Translations under genes and position numbers: made by a program
Source of the DNA: an uncultured Thermomicrobiaceae bacterium
Lineage (GTDB): Bacteria; Chloroflexota; Chloroflexia; Thermomicrobiales; Thermomicrobiaceae
Reading direction: 5' to 3'
Length of the DNA: 64,000 nt
Assembly (NCBI GenBank): GCA_938082375.1
Contig: CALKCJ010000021.1
Coordinates: 1-64,000, forward strand
Shown: in pieces, positions 36,722 to 45,863 of the stretch
Position numbering within the stretch: position 1 is the stretch's first letter
Layout: each line of letters opens with the position of its first letter
The notes under the pieces: generated by a model
What the model was told of the DNA's origin: nothing
Seen by the model: the letters and a program-made list of their open reading frames with translations, nothing else
The model's database searches: none

Positions 36722-36858
36722 GGTCAGCCCGACCTGCAGGTCGACTGGTCACCGGCGGCGACTCGTCCGTCGCGAAGGCGCCCAGCGAGCCCGCTACAAT
36801 TGCCGTACAGAAAAGCGGGTGCTCAGCGCTACACAGGGCAAAGGAAGAGCAGTACGGA

Positions 36859-39201
36859 ATGTGGTTGGTGCTCACCAAAACCCTCCGCGACCTAGCACGT
36901 CGTCCCCTCCGCACCCTGCTTACCGCCAGCGGCATCGTCTTCGGTGTCGCCGCGGTGGTCGCGATCCATGCCACTGGGCAGAACCTGGCGCTCGCGCAGC
37001 GCGCCACGTACGCCTCTACCTCGCAGCCGGATCTTACGGCCTTCGTCGCCCAGGCATCGCCCTCGCTCCTGAGCGTGATCAGGCGCCGTGACAACGTGGC
37101 AGCAGTCGACAGTCGCACCATTCAGTACACACGGGCCAGCACCGGCCGGGGCTGGGTCAGTACGAAACTCGTTGGTGTCGAAGATTTCCACGCTGTCCAG
37201 CTCGACGTACCGCGGCTCATCGATGGGCGCTGGCCGGGACATGGCGAAGTCGTCTTCGACGTCACCGCCCGGAAGGTGCTGCACCTGGAAATCGGTGACA
37301 TCGTCGCCTTCCAGCCGACGGTGGCCGACCCGACCACCTACGCTGAAGTCTCTGGCTTTGCCCGGGCACCGGCCACGCTCGACGCGACGATTGGCCACCA
37401 AGCCCTGGCGTTCGCCCCAGCCAGCGACGTTCGCCGCCTGGTCGGTTCCGCACATGACAATGTTGTCCTCATCAAGACGACCGATCCCGAACGGGCGAGC
37501 GCGACCGCGAACGAGATTGAGCGCTTCCTGGCTCGGCGCGGTGTCTGGAGCGGTGGGTGGACGGTGCGTGACCCCGAAGAGTTCGTTGGCAGTCGAGAGT
37601 TGGCCACACTACTGGTGCTCCTCCGGGCTTTCTCTGCCCTTGGGATCGTGATGAGCGCCTTTCTGGTCGCGAACACCATGGCGGCCATCATGATCGAGGA
37701 GAGGCGACAGATCGGTGTTCTGAAGGCGCTCGGTGCGGAGCGCCGTGACATCCTGATGGTCTACTTGCCGGTCGCCTTGACGTTCGGGGCGTTGGGGGTC
37801 GCGGGTGGGCTACCGCTGGGTCTGCTCGGCGGCCAGGCGATTACCCACTACCTGGCGGGGTTGGCCGGTCTTGTCCTCCCGTCGTTTGCCGTCCAATGGT
37901 CTGACGTCGCCCTCGCTCTCGCCAGCGGCCTCATCGTGAGCGTGGGGGCTGCGCTGTTGCCCGCCTGGAGAGCTGTCCGGTCGCACGCAGCTCGACTGCT
38001 CGGTGACCAGGGTATCATCGCTGAATACCGGCGCGGTCTCCTCTTCCGGTTGCCACCGCGTGCCACAGGACGGTACCTCCTTGTACTCATGGGATGGCGC
38101 AACCTCCTTAGACGCCCAACACGAACCTGGATCACGGCCAGCGTGGTAGCCGTGGCTGTCGGCGCCTTCGTGGCGAGCCAGGCCGTCTCGGAGTCGGTAA
38201 GCCTGACCATCGACCAGCTCTATGCGCGCTACCGGGCCGACGGCTGGATCCTCGTGAATCGACCCGCGTCACCCGCACTTGTGCGCGAACTCGAGTCCGC
38301 ACCGAGTGTCCTGGCGGCCGAACCGTGGGCACGTGCCTTCGGAGCGCTGGGGAGCGTGCGCACCGATATCTGGGGCGTTCCCCAGAACAGCCGCATCTAT
38401 ACTCCCCATCTCGTGGCTGGCCGCTGGCTGGAACCAGATAGCCCCGTGCCGGCCGTACTGACCAGAAACCTCGCCGAACGGGCGGGGGCCCGTGTCGGAA
38501 GCGTTCGCACACTGGACATCGGCGATCGCCCGGTCTTGATCAAGGTGATCGGCATCGTCGACGACGAGAGCACCTATCTCGGCGCGACGACGCTGGGCAA
38601 GGTGTTTCTGCGCTTCGAAGATCTCCAGCGGCTCCGTGGGCAGGCCGGCCAGGCCTCGTTGTTCGGGCTCCAGCTTCGCGAGACTACACCGGCGTTTGTC
38701 GACCGGACACTCGCCGAACTCGAAGCGGCATACCGCACGCTGCGCCCGCTCACGCTGGCGTTTTACCAGGATCAGGAGATCGCCCGCCAGGTTATCGGCA
38801 TCCTCACCTTGCTCCTGCGCAGCGTCGTCGTGATTATTGCGCTGGCCGGACTTTTCGGGATCGCCAATACGCTGCTCCTTAACCTGGCCGAGCGACGCCG
38901 GGAGTTTGGCATCTTGCGGACGCTCGGCGCTGCCAGCCCACAGATCTTCACCGCCGTCCTGCACGAAGGGATCGGCCTTGTTGCACTCGGTTATCTCGCG
39001 GGGCTGGCCGTCGGGTATCCGCTGGCTCGCTTCCTGGTCGACCTTGCTGGCCAGCACCTCTTTAGGCTGTCGTTCGCACTCGCCCCAACGACACTGGTCC
39101 TGGCGTTCGGGCTGGCTCTCGTGGCGAACGCGCTCGCGAGTAGCGTGCCCGGCCTGCTCGCCGCGCGGCTGAAGCCCGTCGAGGTGCTGCGTTATGAATA
39201 A
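36859..39201 (+). CDS. FtsX-like ABC transporter permease
   Basis: 780 residues with two MacB-type periplasmic regions and two FtsX domains. The first FtsX block ends MIEERRQIGVLKALGAERRDIL and the second NLAERRREFGILRTLGAASPQI, the cytoplasmic coupling motif that touches the ATPase. Helices lie near residues 18-38, 275-420, 430-450 and 655-770. Such permeases belong to MacB/LolCDE-type machines that use mechanical motion to act on extracellular substrates. A membrane-fusion adaptor follows, overlapping by eight bases. No ATP-binding partner gene is in the window, which is unusual for this kind of operon. Confidence 0.88.
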   Translation: MWLVLTKTLRDLARRPLRTLLTASGIVFGVAAVVAIHATGQNLALAQRATYASTSQPDLTAFVAQASPSLLSVIRRRDNVAAVDSRTIQYTRASTGRGWVSTKLVGVEDFHAVQLDVPRLIDGRWPGHGEVVFDVTARKVLHLEIGDIVAFQPTVADPTTYAEVSGFARAPATLDATIGHQALAFAPASDVRRLVGSAHDNVVLIKTTDPERASATANEIERFLARRGVWSGGWTVRDPEEFVGSRELATLLVLLRAFSALGIVMSAFLVANTMAAIMIEERRQIGVLKALGAERRDILMVYLPVALTFGALGVAGGLPLGLLGGQAITHYLAGLAGLVLPSFAVQWSDVALALASGLIVSVGAALLPAWRAVRSHAARLLGDQGIIAEYRRGLLFRLPPRATGRYLLVLMGWRNLLRRPTRTWITASVVAVAVGAFVASQAVSESVSLTIDQLYARYRADGWILVNRPASPALVRELESAPSVLAAEPWARAFGALGSVRTDIWGVPQNSRIYTPHLVAGRWLEPDSPVPAVLTRNLAERAGARVGSVRTLDIGDRPVLIKVIGIVDDESTYLGATTLGKVFLRFEDLQRLRGQAGQASLFGLQLRETTPAFVDRTLAELEAAYRTLRPLTLAFYQDQEIARQVIGILTLLLRSVVVIIALAGLFGIANTLLLNLAERRREFGILRTLGAASPQIFTAVLHEGIGLVALGYLAGLAVGYPLARFLVDLAGQHLFRLSFALAPTTLVLAFGLALVANALASSVPGLLAARLKPVEVLRYE

Positions 39202-40174
39202 GCGCTGGCTCGCAGTCGCCGCGCTCGCTGCCCCTGCCCTGCTCGCTGTGCTTTTCCTCGTCGTGAACGTCCAGCAGCGCGGACAATCGGAGACCTGGGT
39301 CGTCAGGCGAGGCGCCATCGAGGGCACGATCGAGGTAAGCGGACGGGTCACCTCGCTGCGCCCGCTCGGGGTCCGCAGCGAGGTCGACAGCCGGGTGCAG
39401 ACAGTGGCGGTAGCAGCCGGAGACCAGGTGCAGGCGGGCGATATCCTGGTCACGCTCGACCCTGCACCCCTCGAAGCGCGATTGCGCCAGGTGGAAGCTC
39501 AGCTCCTGGATGCTGAGCTTGCTGTGGCTCAACTGGAACGCGCTGGCAGGGAGGTGCCACTCGAGTCGCGGCTGGCCGCCGAGCAGCGGCTGCGCGAGGC
39601 CGAGGCCAGTTACCGGCAGGCGCAGGCGGCACGTGCCGATGTGTTCGTCCTGGCACCGGTTGATGGCGTGGTCGTCGAGGTTCCGGTCACGAGCGGGTCG
39701 CCGGTCGGGGCCGGTACGGTGGTCGCGGTGCTCGCCCGCCTCGAAGACCTCGGGGTCAGTGTCGGCTTCGACGAGGTCGACCTGGCCTATGTCCATCCAG
39801 GTGACCAGGTGAGCGTGACCGTCGACGCCTTCCCCGGTCAAGAGCTGCCCGGCAGGGTGATCAGCCTGGCAGCGGTAGCTCAGCAGACCGGCGGCGTCAC
39901 CAGTTTTCCCGCTCTTATCGCTCTCGACAACCCGGCAGGACTGCCGCTGCGCCCGGGGATGACAGCGACTGTGCGTGTGAGCGCGATCCTGCGCCAGGAC
40001 GTCCTGGTCATCCCCGAGCGAGCCCTGCGCGTGGTCGGTCAGCGCGCTTTCGTGGTGGTGCTGAGTGACCAGGGCAAGGAGGAGCGCGAGGTGCATCTTG
40101 GTCTGCGCAGCGGCGGGATGGTCGAAGTGGTCGCTGGCCTGCAGGAGGGAGAGCACGTCCTGGTACGGCAGTAA
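39194..40174 (+). CDS. HlyD/MacA-type membrane fusion adaptor
   Basis: A 326-residue periplasmic-side adaptor. An N-terminal membrane anchor (residues 6-26) is followed by a barrel-sandwich lipoyl half (VSGRVTSLRPLGVRSEVDSRVQTVAV), a short coiled coil (residues about 97-145), the second lipoyl half (VLAPVDGVVVEVPVTSGSPV) and beta-barrel domains up to VLVIPERALRVV. It would couple the FtsX permease to substrates or the envelope. The ATG overlaps the end of the permease gene, so the pair is co-translated. The organism probably lacks a classical outer membrane, so a TolC partner is not expected. Confidence 0.88.
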   Translation: MNKRWLAVAALAAPALLAVLFLVVNVQQRGQSETWVVRRGAIEGTIEVSGRVTSLRPLGVRSEVDSRVQTVAVAAGDQVQAGDILVTLDPAPLEARLRQVEAQLLDAELAVAQLERAGREVPLESRLAAEQRLREAEASYRQAQAARADVFVLAPVDGVVVEVPVTSGSPVGAGTVVAVLARLEDLGVSVGFDEVDLAYVHPGDQVSVTVDAFPGQELPGRVISLAAVAQQTGGVTSFPALIALDNPAGLPLRPGMTATVRVSAILRQDVLVIPERALRVVGQRAFVVVLSDQGKEEREVHLGLRSGGMVEVVAGLQEGEHVLVRQ

Positions 40175-40282
40175 CGCTCCCGCACCCCTACGGGACTTTT
40201 CGCCTGATCCCCTAGGACTCTTCGGCACCTCAACTTTGGACCAGTGCAGCCGAACATTCTCTCCAGGGGGTGTGCTTTCTAC

Positions 40283-41584
40283 GTGACCGAGAGGTTGAAC
40301 TCGATGCACCCGCACGTGCGATCGCCCGCTCAGGTTCAGGTGCCTGTACTCACCGAAGCGACCTCGATCGAAGAGACAGGGCTCGATCTTGGGCTGATTA
40401 CCGAGCTGTTGGTGAAAATGCTCTATTCCCGCGGCTCGATGCTAGCTCGAGACCTCGTCGATGCACTCTGTCTACCGTATGTTGGAGTCCTAGAGCGTGC
40501 CTTGACACAGGCCAAGCGCGAAGAACTCGTCGAGGTAACCGGCAGCAACGGGATCGGTGAGCTCGCGTACCGCTTTGCCCTGACTGCCAAGGGCCTGACG
40601 CGTGCTCAGGAGATGCTCGAGCGGAGTGGCTATATCGGCCCAGCTCCGGTCACGATCCAGGCATACCGTGACGTCGTCTTCAAGCAGAGCCTCAGGGGAC
40701 GCCGGGTCACGCCGGCCGACATCCATCGTTCGCTGGACGACCTCGTCTTCGACCAAGCCATCATCGACGCGCTCGGGCAGGCGCTCAACAGCGGGCTGGC
40801 CATCTTCCTGTTCGGCCAACCGGGTAACGGCAAGACGGCGCTGGCACAGCGAATTTCCCGGATCTTCGGCGGGGAGGTGCTCGTCCCTCACGCTGTGATC
40901 GCGGACGGGCAGATCATCCGGGTATTCGACCGCCACCACCACCATCCGGTGGACGCCGAGTCACTCTCGCACGCCGATCGACGCTGGGTCCTCTGCAGGC
41001 GCCCGGCGATCATGGTCGGCGGCGAGCTGACGCTCGAAGCGCTCGACCTCATCTATGACCCACACCTCCGGGTCTACGAGGCTCCCTTGCAGATGCGGGC
41101 AAACAACGGCATCTTGCTCATCGATGACTTCGGGCGGCAGCAGGTCTCGCCTCGGGCCTTACTCAACCGGTGGATCGTGCCGCTGGAGCAACGGATCGAC
41201 TTCTTGACTCTGCACACGGGCAAGCAGATCGAAATCCCGTTCGAAGGGTTGGTCATTTTCTCGACTAATCTGCGGCCGACTGATCTCGTCGACGAGGCCT
41301 TTTTGCGGCGCATCCCCAACAAGATCCATATCGGCAACCCATCGGTGCGGCAGTTCGCTCTGATCTTCCAGCGGCAGTGCCAAGCGCTGGGCATCCCCTT
41401 CGACCAGCAGGGGCTCGCCTATCTCTTGCGCACGTACTATGTCAACAAGCGCGAGCTGCGAGCCTGCCAGCCGCGCGACATCCTGCGCGCGCTGGTCGGC
41501 GCAGCTCGCTACCTGGGTCTAGAGCCTCGTCTCACGCCGGAGCTGATCGACCGTGCCTGCCACAGTTACTTCGTCGATCCCTAA
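40283..41584 (+). CDS. AAA-family ATPase with N-terminal winged-helix-like domain
   Basis: About 433 residues. The start is uncertain; GTG 40283 and ATG 40304 are the candidates, with AGGGGGTG upstream. The first 120 residues look like a winged helix (LLVKMLYSRGSMLARDLVDAL, then ELAYRFALTAKGLTRAQEML). The AAA core has Walker A FGQPGNGKT, Walker B ILLIDDFGR with sensor STNLRPTDL and an arginine in FLRRIPNK. A run of four His (RHHHHPVDAES) follows the Walker A region by about 35 residues. The layout is familiar from uncharacterised bacterial 'ATP-binding' proteins sometimes near pilus or secretion genes. None are nearby here, so no process can be assigned. Confidence 0.75.
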   Translation: MTERLNSMHPHVRSPAQVQVPVLTEATSIEETGLDLGLITELLVKMLYSRGSMLARDLVDALCLPYVGVLERALTQAKREELVEVTGSNGIGELAYRFALTAKGLTRAQEMLERSGYIGPAPVTIQAYRDVVFKQSLRGRRVTPADIHRSLDDLVFDQAIIDALGQALNSGLAIFLFGQPGNGKTALAQRISRIFGGEVLVPHAVIADGQIIRVFDRHHHHPVDAESLSHADRRWVLCRRPAIMVGGELTLEALDLIYDPHLRVYEAPLQMRANNGILLIDDFGRQQVSPRALLNRWIVPLEQRIDFLTLHTGKQIEIPFEGLVIFSTNLRPTDLVDEAFLRRIPNKIHIGNPSVRQFALIFQRQCQALGIPFDQQGLAYLLRTYYVNKRELRACQPRDILRALVGAARYLGLEPRLTPELIDRACHSYFVDP

Positions 41585-41703
41585 CCCGCACCGCCGAGCA
41601 CCGAGCGCTGCAGCGGTCAGTCTCTGCTCCGGGCGGACAGGCAACCACCCCCTCTTGGCTGCCCGTAGACGTGCAAGCGAACTCTGCTATCAGAGAAGGT
41701 ACT

Positions 41704-41741
41704 GCCCGGATCTGGTGGATGATACTCGACCAGATCCGGGC
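41704..41741. terminator. Perfect 13-bp hairpin between convergent genes
   Basis: GCCCGGATCTGGT (41704-41716) pairs with ACCAGATCCGGGC (41729-41741) over 12 bases, 120 bases after the ATPase gene and 14 before the end of speE. No T run; a bidirectional terminator is likely. Confidence 0.65.
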
Positions 41742-41754
41742 GGTATCTGCGATT

Positions 41755-42696
41755 TCACGAGCCGCGCTGGATGCGGGCGTTCACTTCGGGCATGAGCGGA
41801 TGGGAATCGGCCGGCCGCCCGAGCGCCACCGACTCCTCCAAAAAGCGGTGGAGGAATACCGGAAGGTCAAAGGCGCCCCGGTGTACCTCGGGGCTGTAAT
41901 ACCGGCAGCGCTCGATCCCTCGCTCACGCATCCGGCGAGCCAGCACTTCCGTCTCGATCGCAGCAGGATCGATCGTGCGCGAAGCGACAGTAAAGCTCCA
42001 CCATCCATCGTACGACTGCACAGCGGTCAGATAGGTGCGCACAATCGGCAGCACGCGACGCAAGTGCAGGTACGTGGCAGCGGTCTGCGCGGGCAAGAGC
42101 ATCGGCGACTCGGTCTGCTGGACAACGAGGCCGCCCTCTTCCAGCATGTCGGCCAGGCCTCGATAGAAGTCGGGCGCGAACAGCACCGTGCCGGGGGTAA
42201 GCCCGATCGGGTCTGGCCCGTCCACGATGATGACATCGAACTTCTCGGGCCGCTCCTCGACGTAGGCGAATCCATCCCCGAAGCGCAGATCCAACCGCGG
42301 GTCGTCAAACGCGTGGCCGTGGATAGTTGGCAGGTACTCGCGGCAGGCCTCGACGACGTCGCGGTCGATTTCCACCATCGTGACCCGCTCCACCGGATGC
42401 TCGAGCACGCGCCGCAGGGCTCCCCCGTCCCCACCGCCGATGATCAACACCCGTTGGGGCGCCGGGTGGGCGAACATCACGGGGTGAACGAGCATCTCGT
42501 GATAGCAGAACTCGTCTCTTTCCGCAGTCTGAAGGATATTGTTCAGGATGAGTGCCCGTCCGAAGAGGACGGTGTCCACAATCGCGATGTCCTGGTACTG
42601 GGATTGCCGCCGATACAGGACATCGCGCACCTGAAGGAAGACGCGCTGGCTGGGCACTTCCGGGTCATCGGTGTGCCAGAGACCGCCGTCAATCAA
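41755..42696 (-). CDS. speE: Spermidine synthase
   Basis: A 313-residue aminopropyltransferase that transfers the propylamine group from decarboxylated SAM to putrescine or a related polyamine. The Rossmann core is VLIIGGGDGGALRRVLEH with VEIDRDVVEACREYL, and the catalytic region is FDVIIVDGPDPIGLTPGTVLF. YHEMLVHPVMFAHP precedes it. Thermophiles often make longer polyamines with the same enzyme family, so the acceptor is not certain. The start overlaps the end of speH by eight bases; together they supply both steps of the pathway. Confidence 0.94.
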   Translation of the reverse strand: MIDGGLWHTDDPEVPSQRVFLQVRDVLYRRQSQYQDIAIVDTVLFGRALILNNILQTAERDEFCYHEMLVHPVMFAHPAPQRVLIIGGGDGGALRRVLEHPVERVTMVEIDRDVVEACREYLPTIHGHAFDDPRLDLRFGDGFAYVEERPEKFDVIIVDGPDPIGLTPGTVLFAPDFYRGLADMLEEGGLVVQQTESPMLLPAQTAATYLHLRRVLPIVRTYLTAVQSYDGWWSFTVASRTIDPAAIETEVLARRMRERGIERCRYYSPEVHRGAFDLPVFLHRFLEESVALGRPADSHPLMPEVNARIQRGS

Positions 42697-43039
42697 CGAT
42701 CAACCCCCTACTCACCTGCATGACTTCCATCCGCTCCGGCTTGAAGTATTCACGAAGCACCGGAACCGCTGCCTCCGGCCGCGTGTGGTCGCCACACGTA
42801 AAGATATCCACCGCGGCGTATCCGAGTTCTGGCCACGTGTGGATACTCAAGTGGGATTCCGAGAGGATAGCGATGCCACTCACGCCGTTGTAGGGTTCCC
42901 AAGGGAAGACCTGAAGATCACGCAGGGTTGCGTTCGTCGCGGCGACGGCGTCCCGCAGCGCTTCTTCGACCACAGGCTGGGAGTCGATGTTCCTACATCC
43001 CCAGAGTTCGACAATGACATGTCGACCCAGGCTCTTCAC
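42689..43039 (-). CDS. speH: S-adenosylmethionine decarboxylase proenzyme, SpeH type
   Basis: A 116-residue proenzyme of the short bacterial class. ESHLSIHTWPE at about residues 61-71 contains the processing site; Ser62 becomes the pyruvoyl cofactor after self-cleavage following Glu61, and His67 is the expected acid. The N-terminus GRHVIVELWGC is also typical. It makes decarboxylated SAM for the spermidine synthase encoded directly downstream. Both genes are on one minus-strand operon. Confidence 0.94.
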   Translation of the reverse strand: MKSLGRHVIVELWGCRNIDSQPVVEEALRDAVAATNATLRDLQVFPWEPYNGVSGIAILSESHLSIHTWPELGYAAVDIFTCGDHTRPEAAVPVLREYFKPERMEVMQVSRGLIVD

Positions 43040-43180
43040 TCTCCCAGAGACCTCCGTTTTGCTAGATCAATCACCCCCCAACGCCCACTACGACTTGCCC
43101 GGGCGTGAACGATATCTCAGTGTAGCAACGGCGACCCGAGAAGACAAGAGTGTCTCGCTTACCGGTCGAACAGTCTCGCC

Positions 43181-44530
43181 TCACCGCAAACCGCGACGTA
43201 ACGCCGTCTGGACGAGTCGTCGGGCAGCAGGCGCGGGCTGGCCCACCTTGAGCTGCACCAGCTCCGGCGGGAAGAAGAGGTCGAGTGTCCAGTCGAAGGC
43301 CACGCGCAGGCGCCGTTCCCAGCCAGGAAGCTTCGACAAGTAGTAGGTTCGCCACAACCACCAGGCGAAAAACCCGGAAAACGTCCACCCCCGGATACTG
43401 GCCACGGCCGACCGGCGGCCGAGCGACACCAGCATCCCGCGCGTTTTGTAGCGCATCGGCCGCAATGGTCGGCCTCGCAACGAAGCGACGATGTTGCGGG
43501 CCACCACCTTCGCCTCTTGAACCGCGTGCTGGGCCGTCTGCGGGTATGGCTCACCGGTCTCTGGATCCAGGGTTAGCGCGTTGTCACCCAGCGCCCAGAC
43601 GTTGCCGTAGCCCGGCACCCGGAGAAACTCATCCACCACGAGGCGCCCACGGCGATCCAACTCGACCCCGAGGTTCCGCACCAGCGGGTTCGGCTGCACG
43701 CCGATTGAACCGATGACCGTGTGTGCCGCAATAACCGACCCGTCATCGAGCTCCACATGTTCGGACTCAACTCGAACCACTCTGCGGCCGAGGAGCACCT
43801 CGACCCCTCGCATGCGTAACACACGTGCCGCATAATCGCCGAGTTCCACGGGAAATTCGGGAATCAAGCGGGGTGCAGCCTGGACAAGCACAACACGGAA
43901 GTCCTCGGGCTTGATATGGCCGTAGTAGCGTACGGCACCGCGGAACAGGCTCCACACCTCCGACGCAACCTCCACACCCGTAGCCCCACCGCCGATGACG
44001 ACAACCGTCAGCAAACGGCGCTTCTCCAGCGGGTCGGTCTCGATGTCCGCTTGCTCCAGCACATCGACCAGGTGGTTGCGCAGGGCGAACGCGTTGCTCA
44101 GCCGCTGGACATCGAAGGCATACTCGGCCAACCCCGGGATACCGAAGGTCGCCGGCACACCGCCCAGCGCCAGCACCAGGTGATCCCAGTAGAGTGAGCG
44201 TGGAGACTGCTGGTGCTGGTACAAGCCGTGAAGGATGGTTACGCGGCGCGCGGCCAGGTTGATATCCGTCACCTCCCCCACATAGAGGGTCGCGCCCGGC
44301 ACGACGAGCCGAATCGGGTTGAGGATCGCTTCCACGGCGATCGAACCGGAAATGACCTCTGGCAAGAGTGGATAGAAGACGAAGAAATTCTCACGGTTGA
44401 CGACTGCGATCTCAGCCGGATTCCGGCGGACACGGCGTTGGAGCTCGTACGCTGTGTAGACACCAGCGAAACCGCCACCCAGGATCAGGATCCGCGGCGG
44501 CTGCTGCTCACCGGGTTGAAGCCATACCAT
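43181..44530 (-). CDS. ndh: Type II NADH:quinone dehydrogenase (NDH-2)
   Basis: A 449-residue flavoprotein. ATG 44530 is preferred because AAGGGGGAAGGG stands upstream and the FAD fold begins at once (ILILGGGFAGVYTAYEL). The NADH fold is VVVIGGGATGVEVASEV near residue 170, and NVWALGDNA is the second FAD block. AQHAVQEAKVVARNI is the quinone-site segment. The C-terminal 60 residues are amphipathic and hydrophobic (FFAWWLWRTYYLSKL), which fits membrane attachment. It passes electrons from NADH to quinone without pumping protons and would feed the ba3 oxidase. Confidence 0.92.
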   Translation of the reverse strand: MVWLQPGEQQPPRILILGGGFAGVYTAYELQRRVRRNPAEIAVVNRENFFVFYPLLPEVISGSIAVEAILNPIRLVVPGATLYVGEVTDINLAARRVTILHGLYQHQQSPRSLYWDHLVLALGGVPATFGIPGLAEYAFDVQRLSNAFALRNHLVDVLEQADIETDPLEKRRLLTVVVIGGGATGVEVASEVWSLFRGAVRYYGHIKPEDFRVVLVQAAPRLIPEFPVELGDYAARVLRMRGVEVLLGRRVVRVESEHVELDDGSVIAAHTVIGSIGVQPNPLVRNLGVELDRRGRLVVDEFLRVPGYGNVWALGDNALTLDPETGEPYPQTAQHAVQEAKVVARNIVASLRGRPLRPMRYKTRGMLVSLGRRSAVASIRGWTFSGFFAWWLWRTYYLSKLPGWERRLRVAFDWTLDLFFPPELVQLKVGQPAPAARRLVQTALRRGLR

Positions 44531-44724
44531 AAAGCTACCCTTCCCCCTTCGCTGCCGAACCGCGCGGCGCAGGGCGCGCTTTAAAGCAGCACGCTTTGAC
44601 AACGAAAGCGTAGCAAAATGCACCCGTGCGGGCTTTCTCGCCACCTCGATACGACTGCTGTGCCGCGGCCAGGCAGCAGTGCTAGCCTTGTGCGCAGGCG
44701 CCTGTGTGAGGAAGGTGGACGACC

Positions 44725-45684
44725 GTGCCTCACTGGATTTTCGAAGCGGCGGCCAGCACGACGACGGTCACCGGGGCGCTCGCCGACCGGGCGGTGACCC
44801 TCGGCGACCGTCTCCTCACAGCGCTCCCCGCTGTCCTGATCACCATCCTGCTGTCCTGGATCACCCTCCGCCTGCTGCGCGGCGTCCTCCGGCAGGCTAT
44901 CCGCCGGATTCTCGAACGCCGCGGTGAAGCGCCGCGTGAGATCGCGGTACGGCTCAACACCCTAGCGAGCGTCATCGAATCGGCTACCCGGATCGCCGTG
45001 TTGGTGATTGCGGCGATGACCATTCTGAGCGCGCTGGGGGTGCCGATCGGCCCGTTGCTGGCGAGCGCCGGCGTGGCCGGGCTCGCCATCGGGCTCGGTG
45101 CCCAGTCACTGATTCGCGATGTGATCGGCGGGTTCTTCATCGTGCTCGAAGACCAGTACCACGTCGGCGATGTCATCCGGGTCAACGGTGCGGGCGGGCC
45201 CAGCGGCCTGGTCGAGCAGCTCACGCTCCGCTATACAGCGCTGCGTGGCCTCGATGGATCATATACGATCGTCCCAAACGGCGATATCCGGACTGTCACC
45301 AACCTCACGAAGGACTGGGCGCGGTCGGTGATCGACATCGATATCGCCTATGAGGAGGACATGAATAAAGCGATCTCCGTGTTGCACGACACGCTGGCAG
45401 AGCTCGAGCGCGACCCGGCGTTTGCCGATGCCATCCTCGAACCGGGTGAAATCCTCGGAGTTGAGGCGCTGAGCGCCACGCACGCGACCATACGCCTGAT
45501 GATCAAGACTCGACCGATGGAGCAGTGGCGCGTCGCCCGAGCGCTCCGGCAGCGGATCAAGGCAGCCTTGGACCGCGCTGGGATCACGGTGCCCTATCCG
45601 CGTAGCGTGGTCACGGTTCAGGCAGTCGAGTCGCCTCCTCCTGCTCACGCCGACCAGAGGGAGAGGGGAGAGCGCCGGGAGTAG
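44725..45684 (+). CDS. Small-conductance mechanosensitive channel, MscS family
   Basis: A 319-residue MscS-type channel, starting at a GTG preceded by AGGAAGGTGGAC. Three helices lie near residues 30-52, 86-105 and 110-135. The pore-lining helix is the Gly/Ala-rich LASAGVAGLAIGLGAQSLIRDVIGGFF, and the beta domain follows with DQYHVGDVIRVNG and GSYTIVPNGDIRTVTN. The C-terminal alpha/beta vestibule is complete. It opens under membrane tension to release solutes. It is divergent from the NDH-2 gene with 194 bases between. Confidence 0.93.
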   Translation: MPHWIFEAAASTTTVTGALADRAVTLGDRLLTALPAVLITILLSWITLRLLRGVLRQAIRRILERRGEAPREIAVRLNTLASVIESATRIAVLVIAAMTILSALGVPIGPLLASAGVAGLAIGLGAQSLIRDVIGGFFIVLEDQYHVGDVIRVNGAGGPSGLVEQLTLRYTALRGLDGSYTIVPNGDIRTVTNLTKDWARSVIDIDIAYEEDMNKAISVLHDTLAELERDPAFADAILEPGEILGVEALSATHATIRLMIKTRPMEQWRVARALRQRIKAALDRAGITVPYPRSVVTVQAVESPPPAHADQRERGERRE

Positions 45685-45863
45685 GGCCACCGCGTGGAAG
45701 GCGACAGTCAAGCTGGAGCTGGCGTCAGCGAGGACGCTGATGCGCCGCGGCCGCAGGCACCGGGAACAGCCGAGCGAACCCGAACGTACGACCTTGTAGA
45801 CCCCCTTTGGAGGTGCTACACTGTAGCAATTAACATCGACCTGCGGGAGCAGGGGGCGGCGGC

